Origin: Rheinheimera sp. SA_1
Lineage (GTDB): Bacteria; Pseudomonadota; Gammaproteobacteria; Enterobacterales; Alteromonadaceae
Direction of reading: 5' to 3'
Assembly: GCF_001669775.1 (NCBI RefSeq)
Contig: NZ_LXWK01000015.1
Coordinates: 186,001 to 250,000 of the forward strand
Length of the DNA: 64,000 bases
In this document: piece by piece, positions 9,289-19,003 of the stretch
Layout of the letters: the number at the start of each line of letters is the position of its first letter
How positions within the stretch are numbered: position 1 is the stretch's first letter
The notes under the pieces: model-generated
What the model was told of the DNA's origin: nothing
The model's input: only the letters and a program-made list of their open reading frames with translations
The model's database searches: none
Translations under genes and position numbers: made by a program

Positions 9289-9975
9289 CTAACCGGCTAC
9301 GTTACTGACTACGTTACCGGCTATTTTCTGCATTAAAATAACATCAGGCTCAATGATTTCTAATGTAAACCCATCCCGTTTTGCCAGATAGGCAAAGGTT
9401 TTGCTGCTAAAAAAACTGACATGGGTTGGATCGTTTTTGTAGTGCCAGTTCGCAAAATCGGTCACTTGGTCGGTGATTTTGGTCATCAAACCCAACCAAC
9501 CACCAGGCTTTAACAACTGAAGCCATAACTGCCATTCGCGCGCAGGTTGATAAAAATGCTCAATCACTTCAGTGGCGCAAATAAAATCATAGGGCTGGGT
9601 CAGCACTTGAGGGTTGTCAGCAAAATATGGATCGTAGATTGACATCTGCTGTCCTGATTCGGCCAGCATCAAAGATAAAGTTGGCCCTGGACCACAACCA
9701 AAATCCAGGCCCTGTAAGCCGGTTTTTGCTAAGCGTTGTTGCAGCGGCGCGGCCAATTTGTTTAAAAAAGCGCGGTATCGCTGATCCGTTGGATCGTTCT
9801 GATGTTGCTGATAAATACTGATTTCAGCGGCGGCATCCAACAAGGCAGCCGGATCAGCATAAATTAACTGACATTGCTGGCAGCGCCAATATTGCCGGCG
9901 CTTATCCGAACTATAAATAAAACAATCTACGCTTTGGCATAACGGGCAACAGCTAACATCGGCAACAAAGGACAT
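9289..9975 (-). CDS. Class I SAM-dependent methyltransferase with N-terminal zinc ribbon
   Basis: The protein has 228 residues. Two Cys pairs (CPLC near residue 10, CQQC near 33) form a likely zinc ribbon. They are followed by a Methyltransf_23-type fold with SAM motif I LDFGCGPGPTL and a later DFICATEVIEHFYQP block. The pattern resembles methyltransferases that modify small molecules or sugars; the substrate cannot be inferred. The ATG at 9975 has AGGAAA upstream, and a TTG three codons earlier is possible. There is no clear operon partner; purC is divergent. Confidence 0.85.
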   Translation of the reverse strand: MSFVADVSCCPLCQSVDCFIYSSDKRRQYWRCQQCQLIYADPAALLDAAAEISIYQQHQNDPTDQRYRAFLNKLAAPLQQRLAKTGLQGLDFGCGPGPTLSLMLAESGQQMSIYDPYFADNPQVLTQPYDFICATEVIEHFYQPAREWQLWLQLLKPGGWLGLMTKITDQVTDFANWHYKNDPTHVSFFSSKTFAYLAKRDGFTLEIIEPDVILMQKIAGNVVSNVAG

Positions 9976-10151
9976 GACAAACAATTTCCTGAACAGGCCT
10001 ATTACAGGCAGAATATAGAATGCGAGAGGAAACCAGCATCATAGCAGAGGCACTTTATCTTAACCGCCAGATTTTGTTGTGCTCAGATTTTTTTGCGCAA
10101 TGCTTTCTGGTAGACTGAGCCCCGCCTTTTCCAGCGACAGAAGACCTGATA

Positions 10152-11261
10152 ATGACTCTTGCTACTCAAGTTCTGGCGGTTAATGATGATCTGCCGATCC
10201 GTACCCATTTACCTGTTCACTCCGGCAAAGTCCGCAGCGTGTATTGGCTGACTGACGTTGACAGCGCCCGTTTAATCCGCGAAAAAAACTACCCGGTTGC
10301 TGCTGATACACCGCTGGCCATTATGGTGATCAGTGACCGTATTTCTGCTTTTGATTGTATCTGGCACGGCGAAAACGGCCTCAATGGCGTCCCGGGCAAA
10401 GGCGCTGCACTGAATGCCATTTCTAATCACTGGTTTGCCTTATTTAAACAACATGGGTTAGCCGACAGTCATATTCTGGATATCCCGCACCCGTTGGTGT
10501 GGATAGTACAAAAAGCCCGTCCGGTAAAAATCGAAGCCATTGCCCGCCAGTACATCACCGGCTCTATGTGGCGTGCTTATAGCAAAGGCGAACGCGAATT
10601 CTGTGGCATTACACTGCCAGAAGGCCTACAAAAAGACCAAAAATTACCAGAAATTCTCATCACCCCATCGACCAAAGGGATTTTGACCGGCCTGGCTGGT
10701 GTACCCGAAGCTGATGATGTGAATATTTCGCGCAGTGATATCGAACGTCATAGCAAAGCCTTTGGTTTTGAGCAGGTTTCGGATATTGACCTCTATGAAA
10801 AACTACTGAAACAAGGCTTCGGCGTGATTAGCGATGCTCTGGCCGCGCTGGATCAGATGTTCGTTGATACCAAATTTGAATTTGGTTATGTCAAAGGCGC
10901 CGATGGCGCCGACAAGCTGATTTATATGGACGAAGTCGGCACGCCGGACAGTTCACGAATTTGGGACGGCGCCGCCTGGCGTGATGGCAACATTGTCGAA
11001 CAATCGAAAGAAGGTTTCCGCCAGTGGCTGCTCAGCAACTTCCCGGATCCGGATATTCTGCTGAATAAAGACCGCATGCCAGAGCGCGCGGCACTCGCCC
11101 GTGATAATGCCCTGCCAACTGATGTGATGATGGATATTTCCCGCACTTATTTAGGCATTGCTGAAAAAGTGATTGGTGGGAAAATTGCATTGTCGGCAAA
11201 CCCCAAGGCAGAAATTATTGAAGTGCTGAAACAGAACTACGGGTTAATTGATTTAGCCTAA
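10152..11261 (+). CDS. purC: SAICAR synthetase (long form)
   Basis: Phosphoribosylaminoimidazole-succinocarboxamide synthase catalyses the ATP-dependent joining of aspartate to CAIR in purine synthesis. Motifs seen are HSGKVRSVY near the start, [22 protein letters not shown], and the C-terminal [12 protein letters not shown]. At 369 residues it is about 130 longer than E. coli PurC (237 aa). It belongs to the long class found in many Alteromonadales, so the length is normal for that lineage. It is monocistronic, with its own terminator directly after. Confidence 0.95.
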   Translation: MTLATQVLAVNDDLPIRTHLPVHSGKVRSVYWLTDVDSARLIREKNYPVAADTPLAIMVISDRISAFDCIWHGENGLNGVPGKGAALNAISNHWFALFKQHGLADSHILDIPHPLVWIVQKARPVKIEAIARQYITGSMWRAYSKGEREFCGITLPEGLQKDQKLPEILITPSTKGILTGLAGVPEADDVNISRSDIERHSKAFGFEQVSDIDLYEKLLKQGFGVISDALAALDQMFVDTKFEFGYVKGADGADKLIYMDEVGTPDSSRIWDGAAWRDGNIVEQSKEGFRQWLLSNFPDPDILLNKDRMPERAALARDNALPTDVMMDISRTYLGIAEKVIGGKIALSANPKAEIIEVLKQNYGLIDLA

Positions 11262-11271
11262 AGCGAGTACC

Positions 11272-11298
11272 GGGGGAGCAATGCTCCCCTTTCTTTTT
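11272..11298 (+). terminator. Rho-independent terminator of purC
   Basis: GGGGAGC (11273-11279) pairs with GCTCCCC (11283-11289) across a 3-base loop, followed by a T-rich run. Confidence 0.88.
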
Positions 11299-11321
11299 TA
11301 AACTTTGAGAAAGGATATCTT

Positions 11322-11969
11322 ATGTTTGGCACCCAGGATTTATGGTTATTTGTAGTTTCAGGTTTATTGCTGAACATTGCGCCAGGACCTGATTCGTTGC
11401 TGATTATGGCAAGAAGTGCCAGTCAAGGGTTTAAAGCAGGTGCTGCGGCAGTATTTGGCATTTGTACCGGTACCTGCGTGCATATTCTGGCTGCGGCGAT
11501 TGGGCTGTCGGCTGTTCTTGCGACGTCGGCAGAAGCATTTTTATTGATCAAATTACTGGGTGCAGGCTATTTGCTGTATATCGGTGTACAAATGCTGCGG
11601 TCACGCCCTGCAAGTACCAACATGGCTGAGACCAGTATCAATAACGCTACCAAAGAACCATTTGGTAAAATCTTTCGCCAAGGCTTATTAACCAACGTGT
11701 TAAATCCAAAAGTTGCGTTGTTTTTCCTGGCGTTCCTGCCGCAATTTGTAGCGCCGGATGCACCAAGCAAAGCCGAAGCCTTTTTGTTTTTAGGCGCCAT
11801 TTTTAATTTTAACGGCATGCTGTGGTGTTTGTTTCTGGCCTGGAGTTCGGCCGTCGCCAGCCAAAAAGTCCAGGCAAGCGCGCGGGTAAAACTGTGGCTG
11901 AACCGGATGATCGGCGGTTTATTTATTACGCTTGGCGTTAAACTGGCTCTGAGCCGCGCTGAAATTTAA
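11322..11969 (+). CDS. LysE/RhtB family amino-acid exporter
   Basis: The 215-residue inner-membrane protein has about six hydrophobic segments and the family signature GPDSLLIMARS near residue 24, plus GICTGTCVHIL and the NPKVALFFLAFLPQF block. LysE/RhtB proteins export amino acids or their analogues. The substrate is not predictable; homoserine/threonine-type RhtB is the closest subgroup by look. AAGGAT precedes the ATG. It follows purC but is separated by a terminator, so it likely has its own promoter or read-through only. Confidence 0.9.
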   Translation: MFGTQDLWLFVVSGLLLNIAPGPDSLLIMARSASQGFKAGAAAVFGICTGTCVHILAAAIGLSAVLATSAEAFLLIKLLGAGYLLYIGVQMLRSRPASTNMAETSINNATKEPFGKIFRQGLLTNVLNPKVALFFLAFLPQFVAPDAPSKAEAFLFLGAIFNFNGMLWCLFLAWSSAVASQKVQASARVKLWLNRMIGGLFITLGVKLALSRAEI

Positions 11970-12004
11970 GCCGCGCTGAAACTTAAATTTGCAGTGTGAA
12001 AATG

Positions 12005-12033
12005 AAAAAGCCCGCAGTACTTGCGGGCTTTTA
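12005..12033. terminator. Rho-independent terminator after the LysE-type gene
   Basis: GCCCGCA (12010-12016) pairs with TGCGGGC (12022-12028) and is followed by TTTT; an A-run on the left lets it work for the convergent minus-strand SDR gene too. Confidence 0.85.
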
Positions 12034-12095
12034 GCACTTTAGATATGACCCATGCTGATCGACCTTCAAAGGTAACACGCCAGGTCACTGCCACC

Positions 12096-12857
12096 TTACA
12101 TCGAAATACCACCATCAATTTCCACCACCCGACCGGTGAAAAAATCGTTTTCGAAAATATAACGGGCGGTATGGGCGATTTCGTTCGCTTCGCCTAATCG
12201 GCCAACCGGTTTCATTTTTTCTAACCGGTCACGGGCTTCAGGTTTCATCGCATCGGTCATGGCTGTGCGAATAACCCCTGGGGCAATGGCGCCCACCCGA
12301 ATACCGTAACGGCCTAACTCGCGCGCCCAGGTCACGGTCATAGCGACCACACCGGCTTTAGAAGCCGCATAGTTGGTCTGGCCCATATTGCCACCTCGCG
12401 CCACGCTCGACATATTAATAATCACACCTTTGCGACCACGTTTGACCATCGAAGCGGCAGCTTCGCGGCCACATAAAAACACGCCGGTTAAATTGACATC
12501 AATCACCGACTGGAACTGCTGCAGCGACATTTTGCTTTGCAGCTCACCGTCTTTAAATTTCAGCAATAATCCATCACGTAAAATGCCGGCGTTGTTGATC
12601 AGGCCGTCGATGCCGTCAAAATCACTATCAATAGCGGCAAAAGTGCTTTCAACTTCGGTTTCGTTGGCGACATTGGCGATATAAGTTCGGACTGTGACAC
12701 CTGTTGCTGCGAGTTCAGTTTTCGCCGCAGCCAGCTGCGCTTCATTCATATCAATCAGCGCTAAATGCGCGCCGGCAGCAGCGCACATCCGCGCCATTTC
12801 CAGGCCTAAACCTTGGGCACCACCGGTGATGACGATATTTTTAGCTTGTAAATTCAT
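12096..12857 (-). CDS. Short-chain dehydrogenase/reductase of the valine catabolic cluster
   Basis: This 253-residue classical SDR has the cofactor loop GGAQGLG, NNAG near the middle, catalytic Ser with the YAASK Tyr/Lys pair, and a C-terminal VVEIDGG. It resembles FabG (3-oxoacyl-ACP reductase), but its place at the end of the thiolase-mmsA-acd-ech-hibch-mmsB series suggests a 3-hydroxyacyl-CoA dehydrogenase, perhaps for 2-methyl-3-hydroxybutyryl-CoA in isoleucine breakdown. The same SDR sits beside these genes in Shewanella as I recall it. The ATG at 12857 is preferred; a GTG four codons earlier is possible. It lies about 25 bases after mmsB. Confidence 0.88.
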   Translation of the reverse strand: MNLQAKNIVITGGAQGLGLEMARMCAAAGAHLALIDMNEAQLAAAKTELAATGVTVRTYIANVANETEVESTFAAIDSDFDGIDGLINNAGILRDGLLLKFKDGELQSKMSLQQFQSVIDVNLTGVFLCGREAAASMVKRGRKGVIINMSSVARGGNMGQTNYAASKAGVVAMTVTWARELGRYGIRVGAIAPGVIRTAMTDAMKPEARDRLEKMKPVGRLGEANEIAHTARYIFENDFFTGRVVEIDGGISM

Positions 12858-12881
12858 GTTCTGACTCACTCATTATCGAGG

Positions 12882-13769
12882 TTATTTTTTCGCAAAAAAC
12901 CGGAAAATACTGGAGAAATCCAGTTTGCCATTGCCCTGGCGCTGATGCGTCACGTATAAATTACGGGCCTGCGAACCCATTGGGGTGGCCGACTGGCTCA
13001 GCTGGGCGCACTCGGCCGCCAGCCCTAAATCTTTGGCCATTAAGTCGACCATAAAGCCGCCCTGATAATCGTTGCTCGATGGCACATTTGGCAGCACATC
13101 CGGGCACGGGTTATATAGTTCCAAGGTCCAGTTACGGCCAGAGCTTTTCAGCATAATGTCCGACAGCACTTTTGGATCCAAACCGTTATCAATCCCCAGT
13201 TGCAGCGCTTCACTGGTACCCGCCATTAAAATCGATAACAGCATGTTATTACAGATTTTTGCCACCTGCCCCGCGCCAACATCACCGGCATGAAACAGGT
13301 TTTTGCCCATCGCTTCCAGCACAATTTTGGCGCGTTCAAAGTTGGCAGCTGAGCCACCCACAATAAAGGTCAAAGTACCGGCTTTGGCACCTCCGACGCC
13401 GCCAGACACCGGTGCATCAATAAAGGCAATGCCCTGTGCTGCCAGACCCGCACCGACCTGACGCGCGGTGGCGGCATCAATAGTCGAGCAATCCAGCACT
13501 AATGCAGATGGCGCAATATCATCGGCCACACCTTGCTCACCTAAATATAAGGCGGCAACATGCTTGCCTGCGGGCAGCATTGAAATAACAAACTCAGCGC
13601 CTTGCACCGCGGCGCGAGCCGAAGCTGCCACCACAGCGCCTTCAGCTTCAACCTGGGCTAAGGCAGCCAGCGATAAATCAAAGGCTTGCACCTGATGACC
13701 GGCTTTTAGCAGATTGATGGCCATCGGGCCACCCATATTTCCTAAACCAATAAAGGCAACTGTTGCCAT
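12882..13769 (-). CDS. mmsB: 3-hydroxyisobutyrate dehydrogenase
   Basis: This 295-residue NAD-dependent beta-hydroxyacid dehydrogenase oxidises 3-hydroxyisobutyrate to methylmalonate semialdehyde in valine degradation. It has the N-terminal Rossmann FIGLGNMGGPMAINLLKAG, the substrate loop DAPVSGGVGGAKAGTL, and the catalytic-Lys helix GAGQVAKICNNM. The start has a strong GGAG. The neighbours (hibch upstream, mmsA further up) supply the preceding and following steps. A diverged paralogue lies at 30.4-31.3 kb outside the cluster. Confidence 0.95.
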   Translation of the reverse strand: MATVAFIGLGNMGGPMAINLLKAGHQVQAFDLSLAALAQVEAEGAVVAASARAAVQGAEFVISMLPAGKHVAALYLGEQGVADDIAPSALVLDCSTIDAATARQVGAGLAAQGIAFIDAPVSGGVGGAKAGTLTFIVGGSAANFERAKIVLEAMGKNLFHAGDVGAGQVAKICNNMLLSILMAGTSEALQLGIDNGLDPKVLSDIMLKSSGRNWTLELYNPCPDVLPNVPSSNDYQGGFMVDLMAKDLGLAAECAQLSQSATPMGSQARNLYVTHQRQGNGKLDFSSIFRFFAKK

Positions 13770-13829
13770 ATCTTTTCTCCAAAATAGGGTTCAGTGGTGT
13801 GGCAAATCTGCCAAACCGGTGGCGGCTGC

Positions 13830-14984
13830 TTAATGCACCCGGCCTAATTCTTGTAACGGATGCTGATCTGCAGGCCATGGCGAACGGAACAATTCGTCAA
13901 TCACGCTGGCCGGAACTGCAGCAACATCCGGGTATAACCATTGTGGTTTTTGGTCTTTATCAATCAGTAGCGCCCGCACACCTTCGGTAAATTCACCCAG
14001 TTTGCCGCACTGGACACTTAAACCCAGTTCCAGCCGGAAACTATCCGCCAGAATTTTCGACTGACCTAATTGCAATAACCGATAGACAATATGGGCGGTA
14101 ATGGGGCTGCCATATTGCAACGAAACTTTGGCTTTGCTTAGCCAACTGTCATCATTTGGCATGTCGAGAATCGCCTGCATCGCCGTCGCTAAGTCCAGAT
14201 TTTCACCAAGTTTAGCTATAGCGGTTTGATGTAAGCGAATTTGGCTGGCTGGCTGTTGATTACGCGACATTTCTTCTAAATTCAGCAGTTCATCAGACAG
14301 TTTCTGATGATTCAGCGTAATGGTATTGCCCCAGCGGATGGCTTTAAGTTTTTCCAGCACCAAAGACTTTTTGTCGTGTGGAATAAAATGGTCGGCTAAA
14401 TCAATCAGTTTGGCGTCGGCGGCATTAATCGAGGCACCGGTGAGACCCAAAAACAAGCCACAGCCTGGCGGCATCCGATTTAAGAACCAGCTGCCGCCGA
14501 CATCCGGATACAGGCCAATTGCCATTTCCGGCATTGCAATACGCGAAGTGCCTGTCACCACCCGGTGGGACGCGCCTGCCATTAAGCCAAGGCCACCGCC
14601 CATCACGATACCGTTGCCCCACACCAGCACAGGCTTGTCGAAGGTGTGGATCAGATAATCGAGGCTGTATTCTTTAGTGAAAAAATCTTCAACATAATGC
14701 TGATAAGTCGCCGGATTTTCGCGCATGGTGTGATACAGGTCGCGAATATCGCCGCCTGCACAAAAAGCTTTGTCGCCCGCACCTTGCAACAGCACCATTG
14801 CTACCTGTGGATCGTCTTTCCACAGCTGCAGTTGCGGCAACAATAGCTCGACCATCGGTAGGCTGAGTGCATTCAGTGATTTTTCACTGTTCAGTGTCGC
14901 GACGCCAATCAATTTGCCGTTGTCGGCAGCGATGGTCGCAAAGAGCACCACTTCCGAAATTAACCTTTGAGCCTGTTCTGTCAT
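13830..14984 (-). CDS. 3-hydroxyisobutyryl-CoA hydrolase
   Basis: At 384 residues this crotonase-fold protein is longer than a hydratase (about 260). It carries the ECH_2 pattern of HIBCH: LNSEKSLNALSLPM near residue 31, GAGDKAFCAGGDIRDLY at 68-84 (oxyanion loop), GIVMGGGLGLM, and PEMAIGLYPDVGGSWFL with the acidic residues used for thioester hydrolysis. It releases CoA from 3-hydroxyisobutyryl-CoA, the unusual hydrolytic step of valine breakdown. Its ATG overlaps the stop of the upstream hydratase (TGATG), indicating translational coupling. mmsB follows 60 bases later. Confidence 0.93.
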   Translation of the reverse strand: MTEQAQRLISEVVLFATIAADNGKLIGVATLNSEKSLNALSLPMVELLLPQLQLWKDDPQVAMVLLQGAGDKAFCAGGDIRDLYHTMRENPATYQHYVEDFFTKEYSLDYLIHTFDKPVLVWGNGIVMGGGLGLMAGASHRVVTGTSRIAMPEMAIGLYPDVGGSWFLNRMPPGCGLFLGLTGASINAADAKLIDLADHFIPHDKKSLVLEKLKAIRWGNTITLNHQKLSDELLNLEEMSRNQQPASQIRLHQTAIAKLGENLDLATAMQAILDMPNDDSWLSKAKVSLQYGSPITAHIVYRLLQLGQSKILADSFRLELGLSVQCGKLGEFTEGVRALLIDKDQKPQWLYPDVAAVPASVIDELFRSPWPADQHPLQELGRVH

Positions 14985-15757
14985 CAGCCATTCACCCAGT
15001 TTGCTTTGCGTTTTTGCAGGAAAGCCGAAACACCTTCCACCTGATCCTGAGTATCGAATAACCCGACAAATAACTCACGCTCCAGCGGTAACGCGGTGGA
15101 AATCGTGCCGCTACGGCCTTGTTGAATTAACTTTTTACAGGCGCTAACTGCTGGCGGGCTTTGCTCGGCGACTTTATCGGCCAGCAATAACGCCGTTTCC
15201 AGAGCCAGACCGCTGGCGACGACTTCTTCGACCAAGCCAATTTGCAATGCTTTGGCCGCGCCAATCCGCTCGCCACATAAAATCATTCGTTTTGCCCAGC
15301 CTTCACCGACCAGCCACGCCAAATTCTGAGTGCCACCAGCACAAGGCAATAAACCAACTTTGGCTTCAGGTAACGCCAGCTGCGCCTGCTCTTCCGCGAT
15401 GCGGATATCACAAGCCAATGCCACTTCCAAACCACCGCCCATGGCGTAACCATTGATGGCAGCAATCGATACACCACGAAAGGCCGCCAGCGTTTCAAAT
15501 GCTTCGCCAAAAATGCGCGACATATCTGAAGCCACTGTTTTATCGCCACTGGCAAACAAATTTAAATCGGCACCGGCTGAGAAAAATTTCTGGCCTTCAC
15601 CGGTGATCACCAACGCATAGATATTTTTATCCTGCTCCAGCGATTTCACCGCATCCCGCAGTTGGGTCAGAGTTTCACGGGTCCAGGTATTGGCTGGTGG
15701 ATTGCTGATGGTAATGAGCGCGGTATGGCCACGCTTTTCCAGCTTCAATTGAGACAT
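14984..15757 (-). CDS. Enoyl-CoA hydratase (probable methacrylyl-CoA / tiglyl-CoA hydratase)
   Basis: The 257-residue crotonase shows ISNPPANTW, GEGQKFFSAGADLNLF (oxyanion hole) and AINGYAMGGGLEVALACD followed by LPEAKVGLLPCAGGTQ, where Glu of the PEAKVGL segment is a typical catalytic acid. Context places it at hydration of methacrylyl-CoA from valine, possibly also tiglyl-CoA from isoleucine; a straight fatty-acid role cannot be excluded. It is coupled to the hydrolase gene by a one-base overlap, which suits removal of reactive methacrylyl-CoA. Confidence 0.9.
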   Translation of the reverse strand: MSQLKLEKRGHTALITISNPPANTWTRETLTQLRDAVKSLEQDKNIYALVITGEGQKFFSAGADLNLFASGDKTVASDMSRIFGEAFETLAAFRGVSIAAINGYAMGGGLEVALACDIRIAEEQAQLALPEAKVGLLPCAGGTQNLAWLVGEGWAKRMILCGERIGAAKALQIGLVEEVVASGLALETALLLADKVAEQSPPAVSACKKLIQQGRSGTISTALPLERELFVGLFDTQDQVEGVSAFLQKRKANWVNG

Positions 15758-15840
15758 GATAATTCCTTGATGTTATGTTTGTTATCACAGTCCGCATGCC
15801 GGGGTCTGATGCAAAGACCGGTAAGTCGCAGCCAGATAAC

Positions 15841-15886
15841 AACGGGGCATTGATGCGTGTCAGACAATTTTCACCCTTGCCCCGTT
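15841..15886. repeat. Inverted repeat between acyl-CoA dehydrogenase and hydratase genes
   Basis: AACGGGGCA (15841-15849) and TGCCCCGTT (15878-15886) form a perfect 9-bp stem with a 28-base loop inside the 168-base gap. It may attenuate or stabilise the minus-strand transcript; function is not evident. Confidence 0.45.
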
Positions 15887-15925
15887 CATTTTACCCTGAG
15901 AAAATGTCACCAAATCAGATACGCT

Positions 15926-17083
15926 TTATAAAATATCGCTGGCAGCACTGTCCAGTAAACGACGGCCGATGATCAAGCGCATAATTTCGTTGGTACCTTC
16001 CAAAATCTGGTGCACCCGCACATCGCGGAAATGCCGCTCCAGTGGATATTCTTTAATGTAACCATAACCGCCATGAATTTGCAGCGCCTGATCGCAGACC
16101 TGAAACCCGATATCGGTGGCAAAACGTTTTGCCATGGCGCAATAAGCAGTTTTCTCAGCGTCATCACTGTCCAGTTTAAAGGCAGCCAAGCGTACTAACT
16201 GTCTGGCTGCCACTAACTCGGTTGCCATATCAGCAAGCTTAAATTGCAATGCCTGAAACGCCGCCAGCGGTTTACCAAATTGTTCACGTTCCAGCATATA
16301 GTTGCGGGCGGTATTGAGCGCCTGCTGCGCCGTACCGATGGAACAAGTTGCGATATTAATGCGGCCGCCATCAAGGCCTTTCATCGCGAAAGTAAAACCT
16401 TCACCTTCATTGCCGAGCAGATAATGCGCTGGAATTCGCACGTTATCAAAAGTGACTAAGCGGGTCGGCTGCGCGTTCCAGCCCATTTTTTCTTCGGCTT
16501 TGCCGTAAATCACCCCTGCTGCATCAGCTGGCACAATAAAAGCAGAAATGCCTTTTGGTCCAGCTTCACCGGTCCGCGCCATTACCACCAATACTTCAGT
16601 AGCACCGGCCCCCGAGATAAACATTTTTGAGCCGTTAATAACGTAGCTATCGCCATCTTTTTTCGCGCTGGTGCGCAACGACGCAGCATCAGAACCTGAA
16701 CCTGGCTCAGTTAAGCAGTAAGACGCCAGCTTTTCACCGGTGACCAACGTTGGACACCATTCGTCTTTAGCAACTGCGGTGCCCCAGGTGGCAATCATCC
16801 AGGTTGCCATATTATGAATGGTCAACATGGCCGTGGTCGCAGTACAACCCATTGCTAACTGTTCGAAAATAATCGAAGAATCTAAGCGAGACAGACCTAA
16901 ACCACCGGCATCTTCCGGCGTGTATAACGAGCAAAAACCTAACTCACCGGCTTTTTGCAGCACGTCTTTCGGGAAATGGTGGGTGCGATCCCACTCAGCA
17001 GCAAAAGGCGCTAATTCAGTTTCAGCAAACTGACGGGCGGTATCGGCAAAAGCTTTTTGATCTTCGGTTAAATTGAAATTCAT
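15926..17083 (-). CDS. Acyl-CoA dehydrogenase, probable isobutyryl-CoA dehydrogenase
   Basis: The 385-residue FAD enzyme has all three acyl-CoA dehydrogenase domains: LTEDQKAFADTARQF at the N-terminus, YCLTEPGSGSDAAS binding FAD/substrate, and the C-terminal HGGYGYIKEYPLERHFRD. The catalytic Glu is in LEGTNEIMR (about residue 362), the short-chain/isobutyryl arrangement, unlike LiuA in this window whose Glu lies near 249. Neighbours argue for isobutyryl-CoA or 2-methylbutyryl-CoA. The ATG at 17083 fits the family start and has AAGG upstream; an ATG seven codons earlier exists. A terminator-like hairpin separates it from mmsA upstream. Confidence 0.9.
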   Translation of the reverse strand: MNFNLTEDQKAFADTARQFAETELAPFAAEWDRTHHFPKDVLQKAGELGFCSLYTPEDAGGLGLSRLDSSIIFEQLAMGCTATTAMLTIHNMATWMIATWGTAVAKDEWCPTLVTGEKLASYCLTEPGSGSDAASLRTSAKKDGDSYVINGSKMFISGAGATEVLVVMARTGEAGPKGISAFIVPADAAGVIYGKAEEKMGWNAQPTRLVTFDNVRIPAHYLLGNEGEGFTFAMKGLDGGRINIATCSIGTAQQALNTARNYMLEREQFGKPLAAFQALQFKLADMATELVAARQLVRLAAFKLDSDDAEKTAYCAMAKRFATDIGFQVCDQALQIHGGYGYIKEYPLERHFRDVRVHQILEGTNEIMRLIIGRRLLDSAASDIL

Positions 17084-17166
17084 TGGGTTACCTTTTTCAT
17101 GCACACATAAATGCTGACGTAATTTTCTAAGCAGCCATGTTATTGGATCTGGCTAAGCGGACAATC

Positions 17167-17191
17167 AAAAGCCGCGCGGGGAGCGCGCGGC
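17167..17191 (-). terminator. GC-rich terminator-like hairpin downstream of mmsA
   Basis: GCCGCGCG (17171-17178) pairs with CGCGCGGC (17184-17191) over a 5-base loop. Read on the minus strand it is followed by TTTTG, consistent with partial termination between mmsA and the acyl-CoA dehydrogenase gene. Confidence 0.65.
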
Positions 17192-17240
17192 GGGTCCGCG
17201 TGTCAGAGCCAACAACATGGCTTTGACACCCAGTGCAACA

Positions 17241-18737
17241 TTAACGCAAGTTAATCGACATATTCGGCCCGCTGGCCGCCATATCATCTTCAAACCAGCG
17301 TGCAGTAATGGTTTTAGTTTCAGTGTAGAAACGCACTGCTTGTTTGCCGTAGGCATGCTGGTCGCCATAGAACGAACCTTTCCAACCGGTGAACGAAAAA
17401 AATGGCAGAGGCACCGGAATTGGAATGTTAATACCAACCTGACCGACTTCCACTTCATGCTGATATTTACGGGCGGCGTGGCCGCTGGCGGTGAAAATGG
17501 CGGTACCGTTACCAAATGGACTGGCGTTAACAAGCGCAATAGCTTCATCCAGTGAATTTACCGTCATGGTATTCAGCACCGGGCCAAAGATTTCTTCTTT
17601 ATAAATCGCCATGTCGGTAGTGACGTTCGAGAATACCGTTGGGCCAACCCAGTTACCATTTGGATAACCTTCAACCACAACACCAGAACCATCCAGCAGA
17701 CAAGTTGCGCCTTCTTTTTTACCCTGTTCAATCAACGACAACACCCGGGCACGGGCTTGTGGGCTGATTTGTGGGCCATAAGCAGCATTTGGATCGGTAT
17801 AAACGCCAGGACGTACTTTGCCAATGGCGGCAGCCACATCCGGGATCCACTCAGCAGCAGAACCCACAAACACTGCAACTGAAATCGCCATACAGCGTTG
17901 ACCTGCAGCACCAACCGATGCACCAACCAGGGCATTCACCACCTGATTTTTATTGGCATCCGGCATAATGACCATATGGTTTTTCGCGCCAGCAAAAGCC
18001 TGCACGCGTTTTAAATTGTCGGTACCGGTTTTGTAAATGTACTGACCCACATTCACCGAGCCAACAAAAGAAATGGCTTTAATTTCTTTGTGATGCAGCA
18101 ATACATCAACTTGTTCTTTATTGCCGTGTACCACCTGTAATACGCCTTTTGGCGCACCGGCTTGTGCAAACAGCTCGGCAATGCGGTTGACGGTCATCGG
18201 ATCTTGTTCCGACGGTTTTAATACGAAGGTATTACCGCAAGCGATCGCCATCGGGAACATCCACAATGGGATCATCGCCGGGAAGTTAAATGGGGTGATA
18301 CCGGCACAAACGCCAAGAGGCTGAATATAACTATAGGTATCAATGCTACGCGCCACATTTTCGACCGTCTCGCCCATCATTAATGAAGGAATATTGGCGG
18401 CCTGTTCAACCACTTCAATGCCACGCCAAACGTCACCTTTGGCATCTTCCACCGTTTTGCCGAGTTCTCTGCAAATAATGTCGGCGATATCGGCCTGATG
18501 TTCTTTCAAAAGTGCCGCAAAGCGCATCATTAACCGGGCGCGTTCTGATACTGGTGTTTCTTTCCAGCTTAAAAACGCTTCTTTGGCGGAACTAATCGCA
18601 TGTTCCATTTCGTCGATGGTGGTGCATGGCACCTGAGCGATCACTTCCTGCGTGGCAGGGTTAGTCACCGGGATGAATTTTTCACTTTTTGAGTGGACAA
18701 ATTCGCCGTTGATAAACAGCTGAACCTGAGTAGTCAT
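17241..18737 (-). CDS. mmsA: CoA-acylating methylmalonate-semialdehyde dehydrogenase
   Basis: The 498-residue aldehyde dehydrogenase converts methylmalonate semialdehyde to propionyl-CoA, the last committed valine step (also used for malonate semialdehyde). The family-specific catalytic motif GQRCMAISV places Cys282. [14 protein letters not shown] binds cofactor, and the C-terminal [17 protein letters not shown] block is diagnostic of MMSDH. Length matches the family (about 500). It lies between the thiolase and the acyl-CoA dehydrogenase but has 266 bases upstream containing a structured repeat, so it may be expressed partly apart from the thiolase. Confidence 0.96.
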   Translation of the reverse strand: MTTQVQLFINGEFVHSKSEKFIPVTNPATQEVIAQVPCTTIDEMEHAISSAKEAFLSWKETPVSERARLMMRFAALLKEHQADIADIICRELGKTVEDAKGDVWRGIEVVEQAANIPSLMMGETVENVARSIDTYSYIQPLGVCAGITPFNFPAMIPLWMFPMAIACGNTFVLKPSEQDPMTVNRIAELFAQAGAPKGVLQVVHGNKEQVDVLLHHKEIKAISFVGSVNVGQYIYKTGTDNLKRVQAFAGAKNHMVIMPDANKNQVVNALVGASVGAAGQRCMAISVAVFVGSAAEWIPDVAAAIGKVRPGVYTDPNAAYGPQISPQARARVLSLIEQGKKEGATCLLDGSGVVVEGYPNGNWVGPTVFSNVTTDMAIYKEEIFGPVLNTMTVNSLDEAIALVNASPFGNGTAIFTASGHAARKYQHEVEVGQVGINIPIPVPLPFFSFTGWKGSFYGDQHAYGKQAVRFYTETKTITARWFEDDMAASGPNMSINLR

Positions 18738-18851
18738 ATCTTATTCCCCGTTTGGTACCGCCACCTTCTGAGCGTTGGTACTGATTATTTGTGAAACCTG
18801 TTGATGAAAGTTCTTGATATTAATTCCGCAGCAACGCCACAGTCGGCTTTT

Positions 18852-18962
18852 GGACCGAAGCAACTGTCGAACGCAGACACGCCCATAAACTCATCCCTGA
18901 GGGGCTCGATGCGCGCCATCCCTGGCGCGCAACGGTCTGCTTATCAACAGTCACTTCAGTCC
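18852..18962. repeat. Structured intergenic repeat, copy 1 (68-bp three-helix core in a longer outer stem)
   Basis: The core at 18873-18940 is closed by GCAGAC and GTCTGC. It contains two hairpins, CTC-ATCCCT-GAG and GCGCGCC-ATCCCT-GGCGCGC. Outside the core, GGACCGAAG (18852-18860) pairs with CTTCAGTCC (18954-18962), and ACTGT (18863-18867) with ACAGT (18947-18951). A second copy at 22300-22409 has the same core length and conserved loops but changed, still complementary, stems. It lies between mmsA and the thiolase gene. Confidence 0.85.
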
Positions 18963-19003
18963 TGCTACGTATTTGTTATGACTTAAAAAACTTTAACTGA
19001 CCG

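Noticed and set aside
17165-17548. 127-codon minus-strand frame overlapping the end of mmsA
   Set aside because: It lies in another frame of the clearly real mmsA and ends in the terminator-like hairpin.
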